A stretch of DNA of 64,000 bases, from positions 930,001 to 994,000 of the forward strand of contig NZ_PHUE01000001.1 in NCBI RefSeq assembly GCF_002813295.1, written 5' to 3'. The notes under the pieces are model-generated. The model was not told where the DNA came from. It ran no database searches and saw only the letters and a list, made by a program, of their open reading frames with translations. Shown piece after piece: positions 52,898-61,901 of this stretch (position 1 is its first letter; each line of letters opens with the position of its first letter). A program made the translations under genes and the position numbers. The DNA comes from Flavobacterium sp. 5 (lineage in GTDB: Bacteria > Bacteroidota > Bacteroidia > Flavobacteriales > Flavobacteriaceae).

Positions 52898-53473
52898 TTA
52901 ACTACCAATTACCACTTTTGGAAAACGAATGATTTTGTCTCCTAGTTTGTACCCTTTTTCAAGAACATCTACAATTTTCCCTTTCATTGCATCAGAAGCT
53001 GCTGGTATTTGAGTAATTGCCTCAGCAAAATCAGCATCAAATGAATCTCCAGCTTTAACATCAACTTGCTCCAATCCTTTAGTAACTAAAGTACTTTTCA
53101 ATTTTTCGTGAATTAATTCTACACCTTTAGTCAACAACTCATCTTCTGATTTGTTGATTTCAATTATTGCTCTGTCAAAATCATCTAAAATTGGCAACAT
53201 AGCAAGCAATACCTCTTGATTAGCTGTTTTAAACAATTCGATTCTTTCTTTAGTAGTACGTCTTTTGTAATTTTCAAATTCAGCAAATAATCTTAGAAAC
53301 TTATCTTTTTCTTTCGCTAAGTCTTGTGCTAATTGCTCTTCAACACTTAATTCTTCAATAATAATTTGCTCTCCATTTGCATTATTTTCTAATGTCACAT
53401 CATCTATTTCTTGATCGAATTCTGTATTTTCTGTAGTCATATTACTTTTATTTTTAAAAATATTCTTAAACAT
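52898..53473 (-). CDS. grpE: nucleotide-exchange factor GrpE
   Basis: About 191 residues from ATG 53473 (MFKNIFKNKSNMTTENTEFD). The acidic disordered head is followed by the long coiled-coil helix (AQDLAKEKDKFLRLFAEFEN, then YKRRTTKERIE) and the beta domain with ATIQ-like PIL..FDRAI, KGYKLGDKIIRFPKVVIG at the C-terminus. It exchanges ADP on DnaK. The open frame runs up to 53530, but a TAnnTTTG promoter (53499-53506) lies within that extension, so the later ATG is used; ATG at codon 12 is a further option. Confidence 0.94.
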   Translation of the reverse strand: MFKNIFKNKSNMTTENTEFDQEIDDVTLENNANGEQIIIEELSVEEQLAQDLAKEKDKFLRLFAEFENYKRRTTKERIELFKTANQEVLLAMLPILDDFDRAIIEINKSEDELLTKGVELIHEKLKSTLVTKGLEQVDVKAGDSFDADFAEAITQIPAASDAMKGKIVDVLEKGYKLGDKIIRFPKVVIGS

Positions 53474-53498
53474 AGTTTTATTCGTTAATTTTTGAATG

Positions 53499-53506
53499 CA
53501 AAAGTA
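53499..53506 (-). promoter_or_regulatory. TAnnTTTG promoter of grpE-dnaJ
   Basis: TACTTTTG on the reverse strand with a TTTG about 21 bases further upstream as the -33 element. It lies 26 bases before ATG 53473. Confidence 0.7.
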
Positions 53507-53737
53507 CTGCCAAAACTTATAAAATGTCAAATTGTCACACTTTTTTGAAGATTAAAAAAAGGCATTAATAAAACACCTACTTTATGACTAAAAAAATTAA
53601 TATAATTTTAAGACTATTACGATATAGTTTACCTAAATTTACGCAGATTTCTATTCTAGCCCCAAAGAATACAACTCTCAAATTAGAATTTAAGGTTGTT
53701 TTCTATTTATAATTATTAATTCACCATGCCTTATATC

Positions 53738-53774
53738 AAAAAAAGCTTCGTTTTAAGATAACGAAGCTTTTTTT
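53738..53774. terminator. terminator downstream of the DUF4442 gene
   Basis: 15-bp perfect stem (53738-53752 with 53760-53774), 7-base loop, A/T runs on both sides. Confidence 0.88.
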
Positions 53775-53791
53775 TATTTTAAAAATTGAAC

Positions 53792-54244
53792 TTATTTAGC
53801 TCGAACACTCCATTCAAAATCCATTTCAGAAACCTGTACTCCTTCTTCATTCGTTCCAATAGATTTCATCCAAAACGTTTGGCCTTCACCATTAGCAATC
53901 GTTTTTTGAATTGCTTCTTCAATTAAATGTCCATCCTTGCAAACAAAAGTAATTCTGCCTGTTGCTTTCTTGGAATAATTTGACTTATTATTAGCTACCA
54001 ACATTGATATTTTTTTACCACTGTTTTGAATTTTATCAATCACCATTGCTCCAGTTGTCATTTCAGCAGCCATCGCCTGCACTGCAAAATACATAGAATT
54101 AAACGGATTTTGATTAATCCACCTGTGTTTCACGGTCACTACACATTGGTTTTTATCAATAGATTTTACTCGTACTCCGCAAATAAATGCTGAAGGCAAT
54201 TTAAAAAATATAAACCGATTCAATTTAGATACCGTTAATTCCAT
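53792..54244 (-). CDS. DUF4442 hotdog-fold protein (putative thioesterase)
   Basis: 150 residues with the hotdog layout of DUF4442/YiiD-type proteins: N-terminal helix (FIFFKLPSAFICGVRVKSID), a strand, RWINQNPFNSMYFAVQAMAA around the central helix (the usual N-P-x-x-S/T motif), and long beta strands after it. Related proteins are acyl-CoA thioesterase-like, with no proven substrate. It is monocistronic with its own terminator. Confidence 0.85.
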   Translation of the reverse strand: MELTVSKLNRFIFFKLPSAFICGVRVKSIDKNQCVVTVKHRWINQNPFNSMYFAVQAMAAEMTTGAMVIDKIQNSGKKISMLVANNKSNYSKKATGRITFVCKDGHLIEEAIQKTIANGEGQTFWMKSIGTNEEGVQVSEMDFEWSVRAK

Positions 54245-54329
54245 AGCGTCATTTTTTTGCTAAAATACAAAAAATACTATGCATACATATAAAAATTTAA
54301 GTATTTAAAACTTTGAAAGAATCATCGTC

Positions 54330-54377
54330 CAAATAAAAAGAGCAAATTCCCTTTGCAGGTTATACCTCTTTTATTTG
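54330..54377. repeat. nested inverted repeat (CAAATAAAAAGAG / CTCTTTTATTTG)
   Basis: Outer arms 54330-54342 and 54366-54377 pair with a one-base bulge. Inside the loop GCAAA and TTTGC form a second small hairpin. Too weak for a terminator; possibly a degraded dispersed element. Confidence 0.45.
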
Positions 54378-54567
54378 AATGCGGTCGAACTTTATGCCTT
54401 TCAAGGTAACTTACTCTACTTTCATGCACAAAACAAAAAATAAAAAAAAATCCTAAATATACAGTACAAGAAGATTTACATAAGTATTAAGCTTCAAAAT
54501 AAGTGTTTTTTGTTAATATTCTGTTAATATATACTACTATGTGATACAAGATACCATTCTTTAAACA

Positions 54568-54575
54568 TATATTTG
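54568..54575 (+). promoter_or_regulatory. TAnnTTTG promoter of the DUF4870 gene
   Basis: TATATTTG. It excludes the TTG at 54573 as a start and supports ATG 54648 with a leader of about 70 bases. Confidence 0.65.
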
Positions 54576-54647
54576 CATAAGAAATTACTAGGTAAGTCAT
54601 TTAATCAATTTCTGAATCAATCATCAATCAAAAAACGAAATCAAATC

Positions 54648-55103
54648 ATGGAAACTTCAACCGAAAAAAAAATCGCTGCTTTTACACACTTAAGTACATT
54701 TAGTCAGTATATCATTCCTTTTGGGAATTATATTTTTCCTATAATACTTTGGACATCAAAAAAAGACGAATCAGAATTTGTGGATCATAATGGCAAACAA
54801 GTATTGAATTTTCAATTAAGCATTTTAGTGTATAGTTTAGTTTTAGCCATGATTGCTATTCCAGTATTTTTATATACAGTTCTAAAAAATATCTCATTCA
54901 ACGATTTAGTACATAATGAAGATATCATTTTTGAACACTTCGATTACGGAAATAGTATTGGATTATTGACCATAGGAGCTCTGGCACTTCTTGTATTTGC
55001 AGGAATTAAAGTTGCAGAATTCTTTTTAATCATTTATGCTTCGGTAAAAGCTTCTAATGGAGAAGAATATAATTACCCTTTGACTATTCCTTTTCTTAAA
55101 TAA
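54648..55103 (+). CDS. DUF4870 membrane protein
   Basis: About 151 residues, METSTEKKIAAFTHLSTFSQ at the start. DUF4870/YtxG-like proteins have IIPFGNYIFPIILWTSKKDE, then FVDHNGKQVLNFQLSILVYS, the family signature (D-x-x-G-K-x-x-x-N-F-Q), and three or four membrane helices, here near 25-40, 60-90 and 110-140. Such proteins lie with PspC/DUF2807 genes in Bacteroidota envelope clusters. The function is unknown. It is 112 bases upstream of the PadR gene. Confidence 0.85.
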   Translation: METSTEKKIAAFTHLSTFSQYIIPFGNYIFPIILWTSKKDESEFVDHNGKQVLNFQLSILVYSLVLAMIAIPVFLYTVLKNISFNDLVHNEDIIFEHFDYGNSIGLLTIGALALLVFAGIKVAEFFLIIYASVKASNGEEYNYPLTIPFLK

Positions 55104-55215
55104 TTTTTTAAAATTCTTAATACTTATCAAATACCACGATTAACAATAATAATCAATCATCAATCAAGAATGAACAATTTAATCAACTCATCAAATCAAC
55201 TCAAATTTAAAAATT

Positions 55216-55545
55216 ATGAACATTGAAAACACAAAAGCCCAGATGCGTAAAGGTGTTCTTGAGTTTTGTATCTTATCCGTATTAAAAGAAAAAGACGCTT
55301 ATACTTCAGAAATATTAGACACTTTAAAAGACGCTAAATTATTGGTCGTAGAGGGAACCATTTATCCGTTATTAACTCGATTAAAAAATGACGGACTACT
55401 CAACTACCGTTGGGAGGAATCTACATCAGGACCACCTCGAAAATACTATGGTTTGACCGAGATAGGACAAACATTTTTAAAAGAACTGGATGGTACTTGG
55501 ACAGAATTGTCTAATGCCGTAAATTTGATAACCAACCAAAACTAA
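55216..55545 (+). CDS. PadR-family transcriptional regulator
   Basis: 109 residues of the short PadR type (no C-terminal dimerisation extension). The winged helix is clear: MRKGVLEFCILSVLKEKDAY, then VVEGTIYPLLTRLKNDGLLN and the wing STSGPPRKYYGLTEIGQTFL. It lies 5 bases before the PspC gene and almost surely controls this operon. Confidence 0.92.
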   Translation: MNIENTKAQMRKGVLEFCILSVLKEKDAYTSEILDTLKDAKLLVVEGTIYPLLTRLKNDGLLNYRWEESTSGPPRKYYGLTEIGQTFLKELDGTWTELSNAVNLITNQN

Positions 55546-55550
55546 TAGTC

Positions 55551-57275
55551 ATGAATAAAACAGTAAATATAAACTTAGGTGGAATGTTCTTCCATATTGA
55601 TGAAGACGCATACCAAAAATTAACCCGATATTTTGACGCTATAAAACGTTCACTGTCAAAATCATCTGGACAAGACGAAATAATTAAGGATATCGAAATG
55701 AGAGTTTCGGAATTATTGACAGAGAAACAAAAAACAGAGAAACACGTAGTAACAATTAGAGAAGTTGACGAAGTTATTACTGTAATGGGACAACCAGAAG
55801 ATTATATCATTGAAGAAGACGGGCCAAGTACCTCATCAACGAATGATTATTCATCTGCTAGAACAAAAAAACTATACCGTGATAAAGAAAACGGAATGAT
55901 TGGTGGGGTTGCTACAGGTTTAGGACACTATTTTGGAATTGACTCGGTTTGGTTAAAGATCATGTTCTTAGTATTTGTTTTTGCTGGATTTGGTACTGGG
56001 ATTTTAGCATACCTTATTCTTTGGATTGTAACTCCAGAAGCAATCACAACATCAGAAAAATTAGAAATGACTGGAGAACCAGTAACCATTTCGAACATTG
56101 AGAAAAAAGTTCGTGAAGAATTTGAAAATGTTTCTGGGAAATTTAAGAATGCCGATTATGACAAATTTGGTAATCAAGTAAAAACTGGTGCTGAAAAATT
56201 AGGAAACTCTTTTAGTGATTTTATCATGACAGTTTTTAAAATTTTTGCTAAATTTTTAGGGGTGATTTTAATAATGGCTGGTTTATCTATACTTGTACTT
56301 CTTTTCATCGGAGTATTTACTTTGGGAACAAGTGTATCAATGGATTTCCCTTGGCAAAATTATGTTGAAGCTGGCAATTTTACTGATTATCCAATCTGGT
56401 CTTTTGGTCTGTTAATGTTCTTAGCAGTTGGTATTCCATTCTTTTTTATGACATTATTAGGCTTTAAATTATTGGCTCCAAATATGAAGTCAATCGGAAA
56501 TATTGCAAAATACACTTTATTAGCACTTTGGTTAATCGCTGTTTCTATAGCAATTTCAATAGGTATCAAACAAGCTTCAGCATTTGCTGTAAATGGCAGA
56601 ACGGTTCAAAAAGAGACAATCACTCTTGCACCAACAGATACACTTTTTGTAAAATTCAAGCACAATGATTATTTCGCTAAAAACGTTGATGATAGAAATG
56701 AATTTATGATTACTAAAGATTCATTAAATAATGATATCATATATTCCAACGAAGTGAATATCAAAATTGAAAAATCTGATGAAACATACGCATACCTTCA
56801 AATCGAAAAGGAAGCAAAAGGAAAATCATTATCTGAAGCTAAAAAAAGATCTGAAGCAATTCGATACGGTTATCAAATTATCGGAAACAAATTAATCTTA
56901 GACAATTATTTAATCACCGATGCAAAAAACAAATTTAGAGATCAGGAAATAGAAATTACTTTATACTTACCGGCAGGAACTTTATTTAAAGCAGATTCAA
57001 GTGTGAGAAATTATGATTGGTCTGATGATAACTTTTTCAACTTACATCACAGTTCAGACAAATACATTTACAAAGTTGAAGATTCAAAAGTAAAATGTTT
57101 GGATTGTCCTGCAGATGAAAATGACCACGATGATGTAGATGATAATGATAACGAAAGTAACATAACTATCAATAAAAATGGTGTTACTATTGAAAGTGAT
57201 TCGGTTGTCAAAACCAAAAAGAATTTCAAAGAGCTAAAAATTAACAAAGACGGTATAATTATCAAAACCGAATAA
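55551..57275 (+). CDS. PspC-domain membrane protein
   Basis: 574 residues. Residues 1-90 form a conserved cytoplasmic part (NINLGGMFFHIDEDAYQKLT). A PspC domain follows at about 105-165 (LYRDKENGMIGGVATGLGHY with FGIDSVWLKIMFLVFVFAGF), then three more membrane segments (about 225-365), and a beta-rich C-terminal domain ending in a stretch rich in Asp and Asn (DENDHDDVDDNDNES). PspC senses membrane stress in enterobacteria; here, downstream of PadR, a comparable sensor role is plausible. Confidence 0.88.
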   Translation: MNKTVNINLGGMFFHIDEDAYQKLTRYFDAIKRSLSKSSGQDEIIKDIEMRVSELLTEKQKTEKHVVTIREVDEVITVMGQPEDYIIEEDGPSTSSTNDYSSARTKKLYRDKENGMIGGVATGLGHYFGIDSVWLKIMFLVFVFAGFGTGILAYLILWIVTPEAITTSEKLEMTGEPVTISNIEKKVREEFENVSGKFKNADYDKFGNQVKTGAEKLGNSFSDFIMTVFKIFAKFLGVILIMAGLSILVLLFIGVFTLGTSVSMDFPWQNYVEAGNFTDYPIWSFGLLMFLAVGIPFFFMTLLGFKLLAPNMKSIGNIAKYTLLALWLIAVSIAISIGIKQASAFAVNGRTVQKETITLAPTDTLFVKFKHNDYFAKNVDDRNEFMITKDSLNNDIIYSNEVNIKIEKSDETYAYLQIEKEAKGKSLSEAKKRSEAIRYGYQIIGNKLILDNYLITDAKNKFRDQEIEITLYLPAGTLFKADSSVRNYDWSDDNFFNLHHSSDKYIYKVEDSKVKCLDCPADENDHDDVDDNDNESNITINKNGVTIESDSVVKTKKNFKELKINKDGIIIKTE

Positions 57276-57315
57276 GCTATACTGTACCATTCAATCAAAA
57301 TAAAAATCAATAGCC

Positions 57316-58053
57316 ATGTTAAAAGTCATCACATTAATTACGAAATTCATTGTTATTACATTAATCGCATTATTCTTTGGTTCTTGTAATCAAGGTATGT
57401 TGAATTCTATAACCGGAAGTGGTCACGTTACCTCTGAAAAAAGAACTGTAACAGGTGATTTTAAAAATGTAGAAGTCAGTAATGCTTTAGACCTAGTTAT
57501 CGAACAATCGGATAAAACAGAAATAATTGTTGAAGCCGATGATAATTTACAAAAAGATATTACTACAAAAGTAGAAAATGGAGTACTTGTTATTTCTTGT
57601 AAGTTTGGTAATTACATAAATGTTGCTTCCAAAAAAATAATTGTAAAAATGCCAATTATTGAAGGACTTGAAGCCTCATCAGCTTCTTCTATCAACTGTA
57701 ACACAACATTAAAAGGGAGTAGCTTAAATTTGAACTCATCGAGTGCGGGAACTATTCATGCCACTGTAGAATATGAAAGTATTCAAGTAACTAGCAGTAG
57801 TGCCAGCAATCAAGTCATCAAAGGAAAAGCAATCCGTTTGGAAACATCTTCTTCAAGTGGTTCAGTTTTAAATGCGCGAGAACTATTAGTAAATGAAGTA
57901 GTTGCCGATGCTTCAAGTGGATCATCAATATCAGTTTCTCCTATCGTGAGTTTAAAAGCAGAAGCTTCAAGCGGTGGAAATATTGCTTACAACAAAATTC
58001 CAAAATCGATTCAAAAAGAAGAAAATTCAGGAGGTAACGTTCATCAGGAATAA
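57316..58053 (+). CDS. DUF2807 (head GIN domain) lipoprotein
   Basis: 245 residues with a lipobox (ALFFGSC). The mature part is the head-GIN/DUF2807 repeat fold: SGHVTSEKRTVTGDFKNVEV, LDLVIEQSDKTEIIVEADDN, then Ser-rich strand repeats (LEASSASSINCNTTLKGSSL). Parallel beta-helix-like adhesin structures are expected, anchored at the outer membrane. It is the third gene of the PadR-PspC-DUF2807 unit (40-base gap) and ends at a terminator. Confidence 0.85.
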   Translation: MLKVITLITKFIVITLIALFFGSCNQGMLNSITGSGHVTSEKRTVTGDFKNVEVSNALDLVIEQSDKTEIIVEADDNLQKDITTKVENGVLVISCKFGNYINVASKKIIVKMPIIEGLEASSASSINCNTTLKGSSLNLNSSSAGTIHATVEYESIQVTSSSASNQVIKGKAIRLETSSSSGSVLNARELLVNEVVADASSGSSISVSPIVSLKAEASSGGNIAYNKIPKSIQKEENSGGNVHQE

Positions 58054-58065
58054 TACAATAAAATT

Positions 58066-58096
58066 AAAAAACATTCATTGATCAGGAATGTTTTTT
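58066..58096 (+). terminator. terminator after the first DUF2807 gene
   Basis: 11-bp stem (58066-58076 with 58086-58096), 9-base loop, T-run. Confidence 0.8.
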
Positions 58097-58184
58097 TTTA
58101 TTAAAATCAAAATAATTAACCAACAATTTACTACTAAGAATATAATATTTAAAATTAGAAATCATCAATCAAATCAATCTCAAC

Positions 58185-60461
58185 ATGAAAAACAATCAAT
58201 TCAAAGCAAGTTTTTTAGCTTTATTTTTAAGCAGCATGTACCTTCATGCTCAAACTCAACCTTCCAAAGGAGGAGACAATATTAAAACAACATCTAAGTA
58301 TAACTATCATGATGCATTTGCGCCCAATTTTTATACTAAAAATGGCACCGACACACATTCAGCAAGTGGACAGCCAGGAGTAAAATATTGGCAAAACAGA
58401 GCCGATTATCAATTGTCAGCGACCTTGAATGAGAAAAAAAATGAGATTGTTGGAACTGAAATTCTAACGTACACCAACAATAGTCCAGACAAAATTTCCT
58501 TTTTATGGATGAACGTTGATCAAAACTTATTTAAAAACAACTCTGTCGGAAAAGCAATCATTCCTGTAACGGGAAGTCGTAATGGAGATAAAGGTCAAAT
58601 TTTTGACGGAGGTCATAAAATAAAATCTATAAAAATAGTCACAATCCAGAATGGTAAAACTATTGAAAAAGAAGCTAAATTTGAAATAATAGATACCAGA
58701 ATGCAAGTATTTCTTCCACAGGATTTGAATGCTAATGGAGGAAGTATAAAACTAAAAATTGAATTTTCTTTTATTTCACCTGACTTTGGCTCAGACAGAA
58801 TGGGGGTTTTGGAAACCAAAAATGGAAAAATATTTACAATAGCACAATGGTACCCTAGAATGTGCGTTTATGATGACATCAAAGGCTGGAACTCTTTGCC
58901 TTATCTGGGTGCTGGAGAATTTTATCTGGAATATGGTGACTTTGACGTAACAATAACTGCACCATCAAGTCATATTGTTGTTTGTTCAGGTGAATTATTA
59001 AACCCAACCGAAGTATACACCACTGAACAGCAAAAACGCTGGGCTTTAGCTTCGCAAAGTGATAAAACTGTAATCATCCGTTCAGCAGAAGAGGTTACTA
59101 ATGTAACTTCAAGACCAACGGGAAAAACTACATTAAACTGGCATTTTAAAATCAAAAACGCACGAGATGTTTCATGGGCCTCTTCGGCAGCATTTATAAT
59201 TGATGCAGCCAAAATCAACTTACCAAGCGGTAAAAAATCATTAGCTATTTCTGCCTATCCTGCTGAAAGTTCAGGTGAGGATGCCTGGAGTCGTTCAACA
59301 GAATACACTAAATCATCTATAGAAAATTACTCTAAACGCTGGTTTGAACATCCCTACCCTGCGGCAGTTAATGTAGCTGGTAACGAAGGTGGAATGGAAT
59401 ATCCGGGAATCGTTTTTTGCAATTGGAAATCAAAAGGAGAAGATTTATGGAGTGTAACCGACCATGAATTTGGACATAGCTGGTATCCTATGATTGTTGG
59501 CTCTAACGAACGTCTATTTGCTTGGATGGACGAAGGATTCAATACCTTTATCAACTCGCTGAGCTCAGTTGATTTTAATAACGGTGAATACAAATCCCGT
59601 CCAAAAAATATGCAAAAAATGGCGAAAACGTTATTCAAATCCGATATGGAACCTGTTATGACAGCTCCAGACGGAATGAAAGAAGCACATTTAGGGATAT
59701 TGGCCTATGATAAACCAGCTATGGGATTAATCGTGCTGCGTGAACAAGTATTAGGAAAAGAACGTTTTGACAAAGCATTTAGAATTTATACAGAACGTTG
59801 GGCTTTTAAACACCCAACACCTGATGATTTTTTCCGCACGATTGAGAACGTTTCTGGAGAGGATTTGAATTGGTTTTGGAGATCTTGGTTTGTAAATAAT
59901 TGGCAATTGGATCAAGGCATTACAAAAATTAAATATTTAAAAAACGACCCAAAATTGGGTGCTGTTATCTCAATCGAAAACTTAGAAAAAATGGCTATGC
60001 CAGTTGTTCTGGAAATCAAAACCAAAAGCGGAGCCATTAGTCGAGTACAACTCCCTATAGAAATTTGGCAACGTAATACATCATGGGCATTTAAAACTGC
60101 CACAACTGAAGAAATTGACACTATCACTTTAGACCCAGATCATGTTTTTCCTGATATAAATACAGCTAATAACGTATGGAACTCTGACAAAGGTGAATTA
60201 GAGAAAGCAGTAATCTTAGATGGTTATTTAGGTAACTATTCAAGTAAACAACTTCCAGTTAAGCTAAGTTTTACTGAAGAAAATGGAGCTCTTAAAGGAA
60301 CGCCAGGAGAAGGTCAAGGTTCTGCTATTTCTTTTGAAAGTATTGGTAAAGATAAATTTGGTTCTGAAAAAGAAGGTGGTATTGAAATTCAATTTAATGA
60401 ATCCAAAAATGAGTTTACATTAAAAATAGAAAATCAAAATTTCATATTTACTAAGGCATAA
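58185..60461 (+). CDS. secreted M1-family zinc metallopeptidase
   Basis: 758 residues with a signal peptide ending MYLHAQ. The gluzincin site is HEFGH (427-431) with E450 in FAWMDEGF (HExxH-x18-E). The substrate-anchoring GxMEN-type motif is NEGGMEYPG just before it. It should be periplasmic or outer-membrane associated and cleave N-terminal residues from peptides. The C-terminal extension of about 150 residues after the catalytic domain is probably beta-rich. A hairpin terminator follows. Confidence 0.93.
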   Translation: MKNNQFKASFLALFLSSMYLHAQTQPSKGGDNIKTTSKYNYHDAFAPNFYTKNGTDTHSASGQPGVKYWQNRADYQLSATLNEKKNEIVGTEILTYTNNSPDKISFLWMNVDQNLFKNNSVGKAIIPVTGSRNGDKGQIFDGGHKIKSIKIVTIQNGKTIEKEAKFEIIDTRMQVFLPQDLNANGGSIKLKIEFSFISPDFGSDRMGVLETKNGKIFTIAQWYPRMCVYDDIKGWNSLPYLGAGEFYLEYGDFDVTITAPSSHIVVCSGELLNPTEVYTTEQQKRWALASQSDKTVIIRSAEEVTNVTSRPTGKTTLNWHFKIKNARDVSWASSAAFIIDAAKINLPSGKKSLAISAYPAESSGEDAWSRSTEYTKSSIENYSKRWFEHPYPAAVNVAGNEGGMEYPGIVFCNWKSKGEDLWSVTDHEFGHSWYPMIVGSNERLFAWMDEGFNTFINSLSSVDFNNGEYKSRPKNMQKMAKTLFKSDMEPVMTAPDGMKEAHLGILAYDKPAMGLIVLREQVLGKERFDKAFRIYTERWAFKHPTPDDFFRTIENVSGEDLNWFWRSWFVNNWQLDQGITKIKYLKNDPKLGAVISIENLEKMAMPVVLEIKTKSGAISRVQLPIEIWQRNTSWAFKTATTEEIDTITLDPDHVFPDINTANNVWNSDKGELEKAVILDGYLGNYSSKQLPVKLSFTEENGALKGTPGEGQGSAISFESIGKDKFGSEKEGGIEIQFNESKNEFTLKIENQNFIFTKA

Positions 60462-60588
60462 TACGTAGTTAAAATACTAAATAATTATTCTATTTGTAAA
60501 CTACAATCGCATTGGTCGTAATAATTGTCCTAAAATCAATTATCTAAAAACCAAAAGTTTTTACAATAGTATTTCACTTCATATCACA

Positions 60589-60619
60589 AAAAAACATCCG
60601 TCAATAACGGGTGTTTTTT
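60589..60619 (+). terminator. terminator after the M1 peptidase gene
   Basis: 13-bp stem with one G-U pair (60589-60601 with 60607-60619), 5-base loop, T-run. Confidence 0.8.
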
Positions 60620-60696
60620 ACTATTTATTTTTAAGAATCCTTTCTTTCCATACTATTTCGAAGCAAAATAAGATAGTGTTTCTAATAAAAACTTAG

Positions 60697-60906
60697 CATT
60701 TCAATAAAGACAAAAACAAAAGACAAATCTTAAGTAACAACTGTAATCTGGGTAAAGTTTTGATTTACAAAAGATTAAAAATAACTAAAAAGGACAATGT
60801 TTATATTTTTAAAACAAAAGAAAAGCCTTTTGACGCTGGAATAGATCCTTACAATTATTTAATAGATAGAATTCCTGACGACAATTTGAAAAGAGCAGAA
60901 GACTAA
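60697..60906 (+). pseudogene. C-terminal remnant of an ABC-permease/M1-aminopeptidase-type protein
   Basis: The frame open from 60697 to the TAA at 60906 encodes about 69 residues without a start codon. Its last 50 or so (IYKRLKITKKDNVYIFKTKE, then DAGIDPYNYLIDRIPDDNLK) match the characteristic end of flavobacterial fusion proteins with ABC-2 permease and M1 peptidase parts (AGIDPYNYLIDRIPDDN). The upstream part of that gene is gone. It keeps its own terminator at 60925-60962. Confidence 0.65.
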
Positions 60907-60924
60907 TTTTTAAATAGAATTTCT

Positions 60925-60962
60925 AAAACATCCGTTTCATCAAGTATAGAAACGGATGTTTT
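60925..60962 (+). terminator. terminator of the remnant gene
   Basis: 14-bp perfect stem (60925-60938 with 60949-60962), T-run that continues into the next promoter. Confidence 0.85.
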
Positions 60963-60964
60963 TT

Positions 60965-60972
60965 TATATTTG
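60965..60972 (+). promoter_or_regulatory. TAnnTTTG promoter of the second DUF2807 gene
   Basis: TATATTTG directly after the terminator T-run and 22 bases before ATG 60995. Confidence 0.65.
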
Positions 60973-60994
60973 CATTAAACCCAAATCGTATAAA

Positions 60995-61828
60995 ATGAAA
61001 TACTCACATCTTGTTGTTTTTTTCCTATTGACAACAACTTTAACTATTGGACAAAATAAAGAAAAAATAAAGGGATCGAAAGTGGTAGTCGAAAAACCAA
61101 TAGAAATTGGTGAATTTACTGCTTTGGAAATTGAAGACAATCTAACTGTTTTCTTAGAAAAAGGGGCAAAAAACGAAATTAAACTTGAATCGGATGACAA
61201 TCTTCAAGAGGCTATCTCTTTTGACATTAAAGAAAAAACACTTCGTATTTATACTTCTAAAGAAATTGGTAGTTTTAAAAAATTAACTTTAAAAATAAAA
61301 TATACTAATGATTTAAAATCGGTTACTGCCAAAAACGTTTCTATTATAAATGCGCTTGAAGCAATCCAACTTGATGATATTACTTTTAAATCATTAGATT
61401 TTGCCAGATTATACTTGAATGTAAATTCAAAAAGTTTCACTTTGATTTCAGATGATAAATCAAAGGTTGAATTAAATTTAAAGTCCGAAAAGTCTAAAAT
61501 ACAATTGAGCAAAAACGCCCAAGCAAAAGCTTTAATCACTTCAACAGATCTAGCGTTTGATATGTACCAAAAAACTACTGCGGTAATTGAAGGGGAGAGT
61601 ACAAATGCAATTATACGTCAAGACAATAACAGTACATTTACAGGCGTAAATTTCACAATACATAATGCTGATGTAACTACTGAAAATGAAGCCGTTTGTA
61701 ATTTAATGGCAGATACAAGCATTATAGTTGATGCAAATAACAAGTCAAAAATATATTTACTAGGAACTCCCAGAATTGAAGTCCGTAAATTTTTAGGCGA
61801 GGCACAACTGATTAAAAAAGCAAAATAA
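60995..61828 (+). CDS. second DUF2807 (head GIN domain) secreted protein
   Basis: About 277 residues from ATG 60995 (MKYSHLVVFFLLTTTLTIGQ signal peptide). It has the DUF2807 pattern: KPIEIGEFTALEIEDNLTVF, LEKGAKNEIKLESDDNLQEA. Unlike the first copy it has no lipobox cysteine. An upstream TTG in frame lies in the terminator/promoter region and is rejected. It is transcribed alone and followed by a terminator. The function is unknown, as for the family. Confidence 0.85.
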   Translation: MKYSHLVVFFLLTTTLTIGQNKEKIKGSKVVVEKPIEIGEFTALEIEDNLTVFLEKGAKNEIKLESDDNLQEAISFDIKEKTLRIYTSKEIGSFKKLTLKIKYTNDLKSVTAKNVSIINALEAIQLDDITFKSLDFARLYLNVNSKSFTLISDDKSKVELNLKSEKSKIQLSKNAQAKALITSTDLAFDMYQKTTAVIEGESTNAIIRQDNNSTFTGVNFTIHNADVTTENEAVCNLMADTSIIVDANNKSKIYLLGTPRIEVRKFLGEAQLIKKAK

Positions 61829-61851
61829 ATTCAAACACTTTTGACTATAAA

Positions 61852-61882
61852 AAAAGTCCCAACTTAAAAAATTGGGACTTTT
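61852..61882. terminator. convergent terminator between DUF2807 and trxB
   Basis: 11-bp perfect stem (AAAAGTCCCAA with its complement), 9-base loop, A/T runs on both sides. Confidence 0.88.
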
Positions 61883-61901
61883 ATATTTTAAATAAAGCAT
61901 T

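Larger units (their letters stand above)
53474..53791. other. 318-base intergenic region between grpE and the DUF4442 gene
   Basis: Holds the grpE promoter and a terminator hairpin (53738-53774). The stretch 53540-53730 is AT-rich; I see nothing else in it. Confidence 0.6.
54245..54647. other. 403-base intergenic region upstream of the DUF4870 gene
   Basis: Contains an inverted repeat at 54330-54377 and the DUF4870 promoter at 54568-54575; the rest is AT-rich. Confidence 0.6.
60462..60994. other. 533-base region with terminator, gene remnant and promoter
   Basis: Holds the peptidase terminator (60589-60619), the C-terminal remnant of an unrelated gene (60697-60906), a second terminator (60925-60962) and the promoter for the next gene (60965-60972). 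Confidence 0.75.

Noticed and set aside
53474..53530. Upstream start for GrpE
   Set aside because: The promoter element lies within the extension, and GrpE proteins do not have this N-terminal segment.
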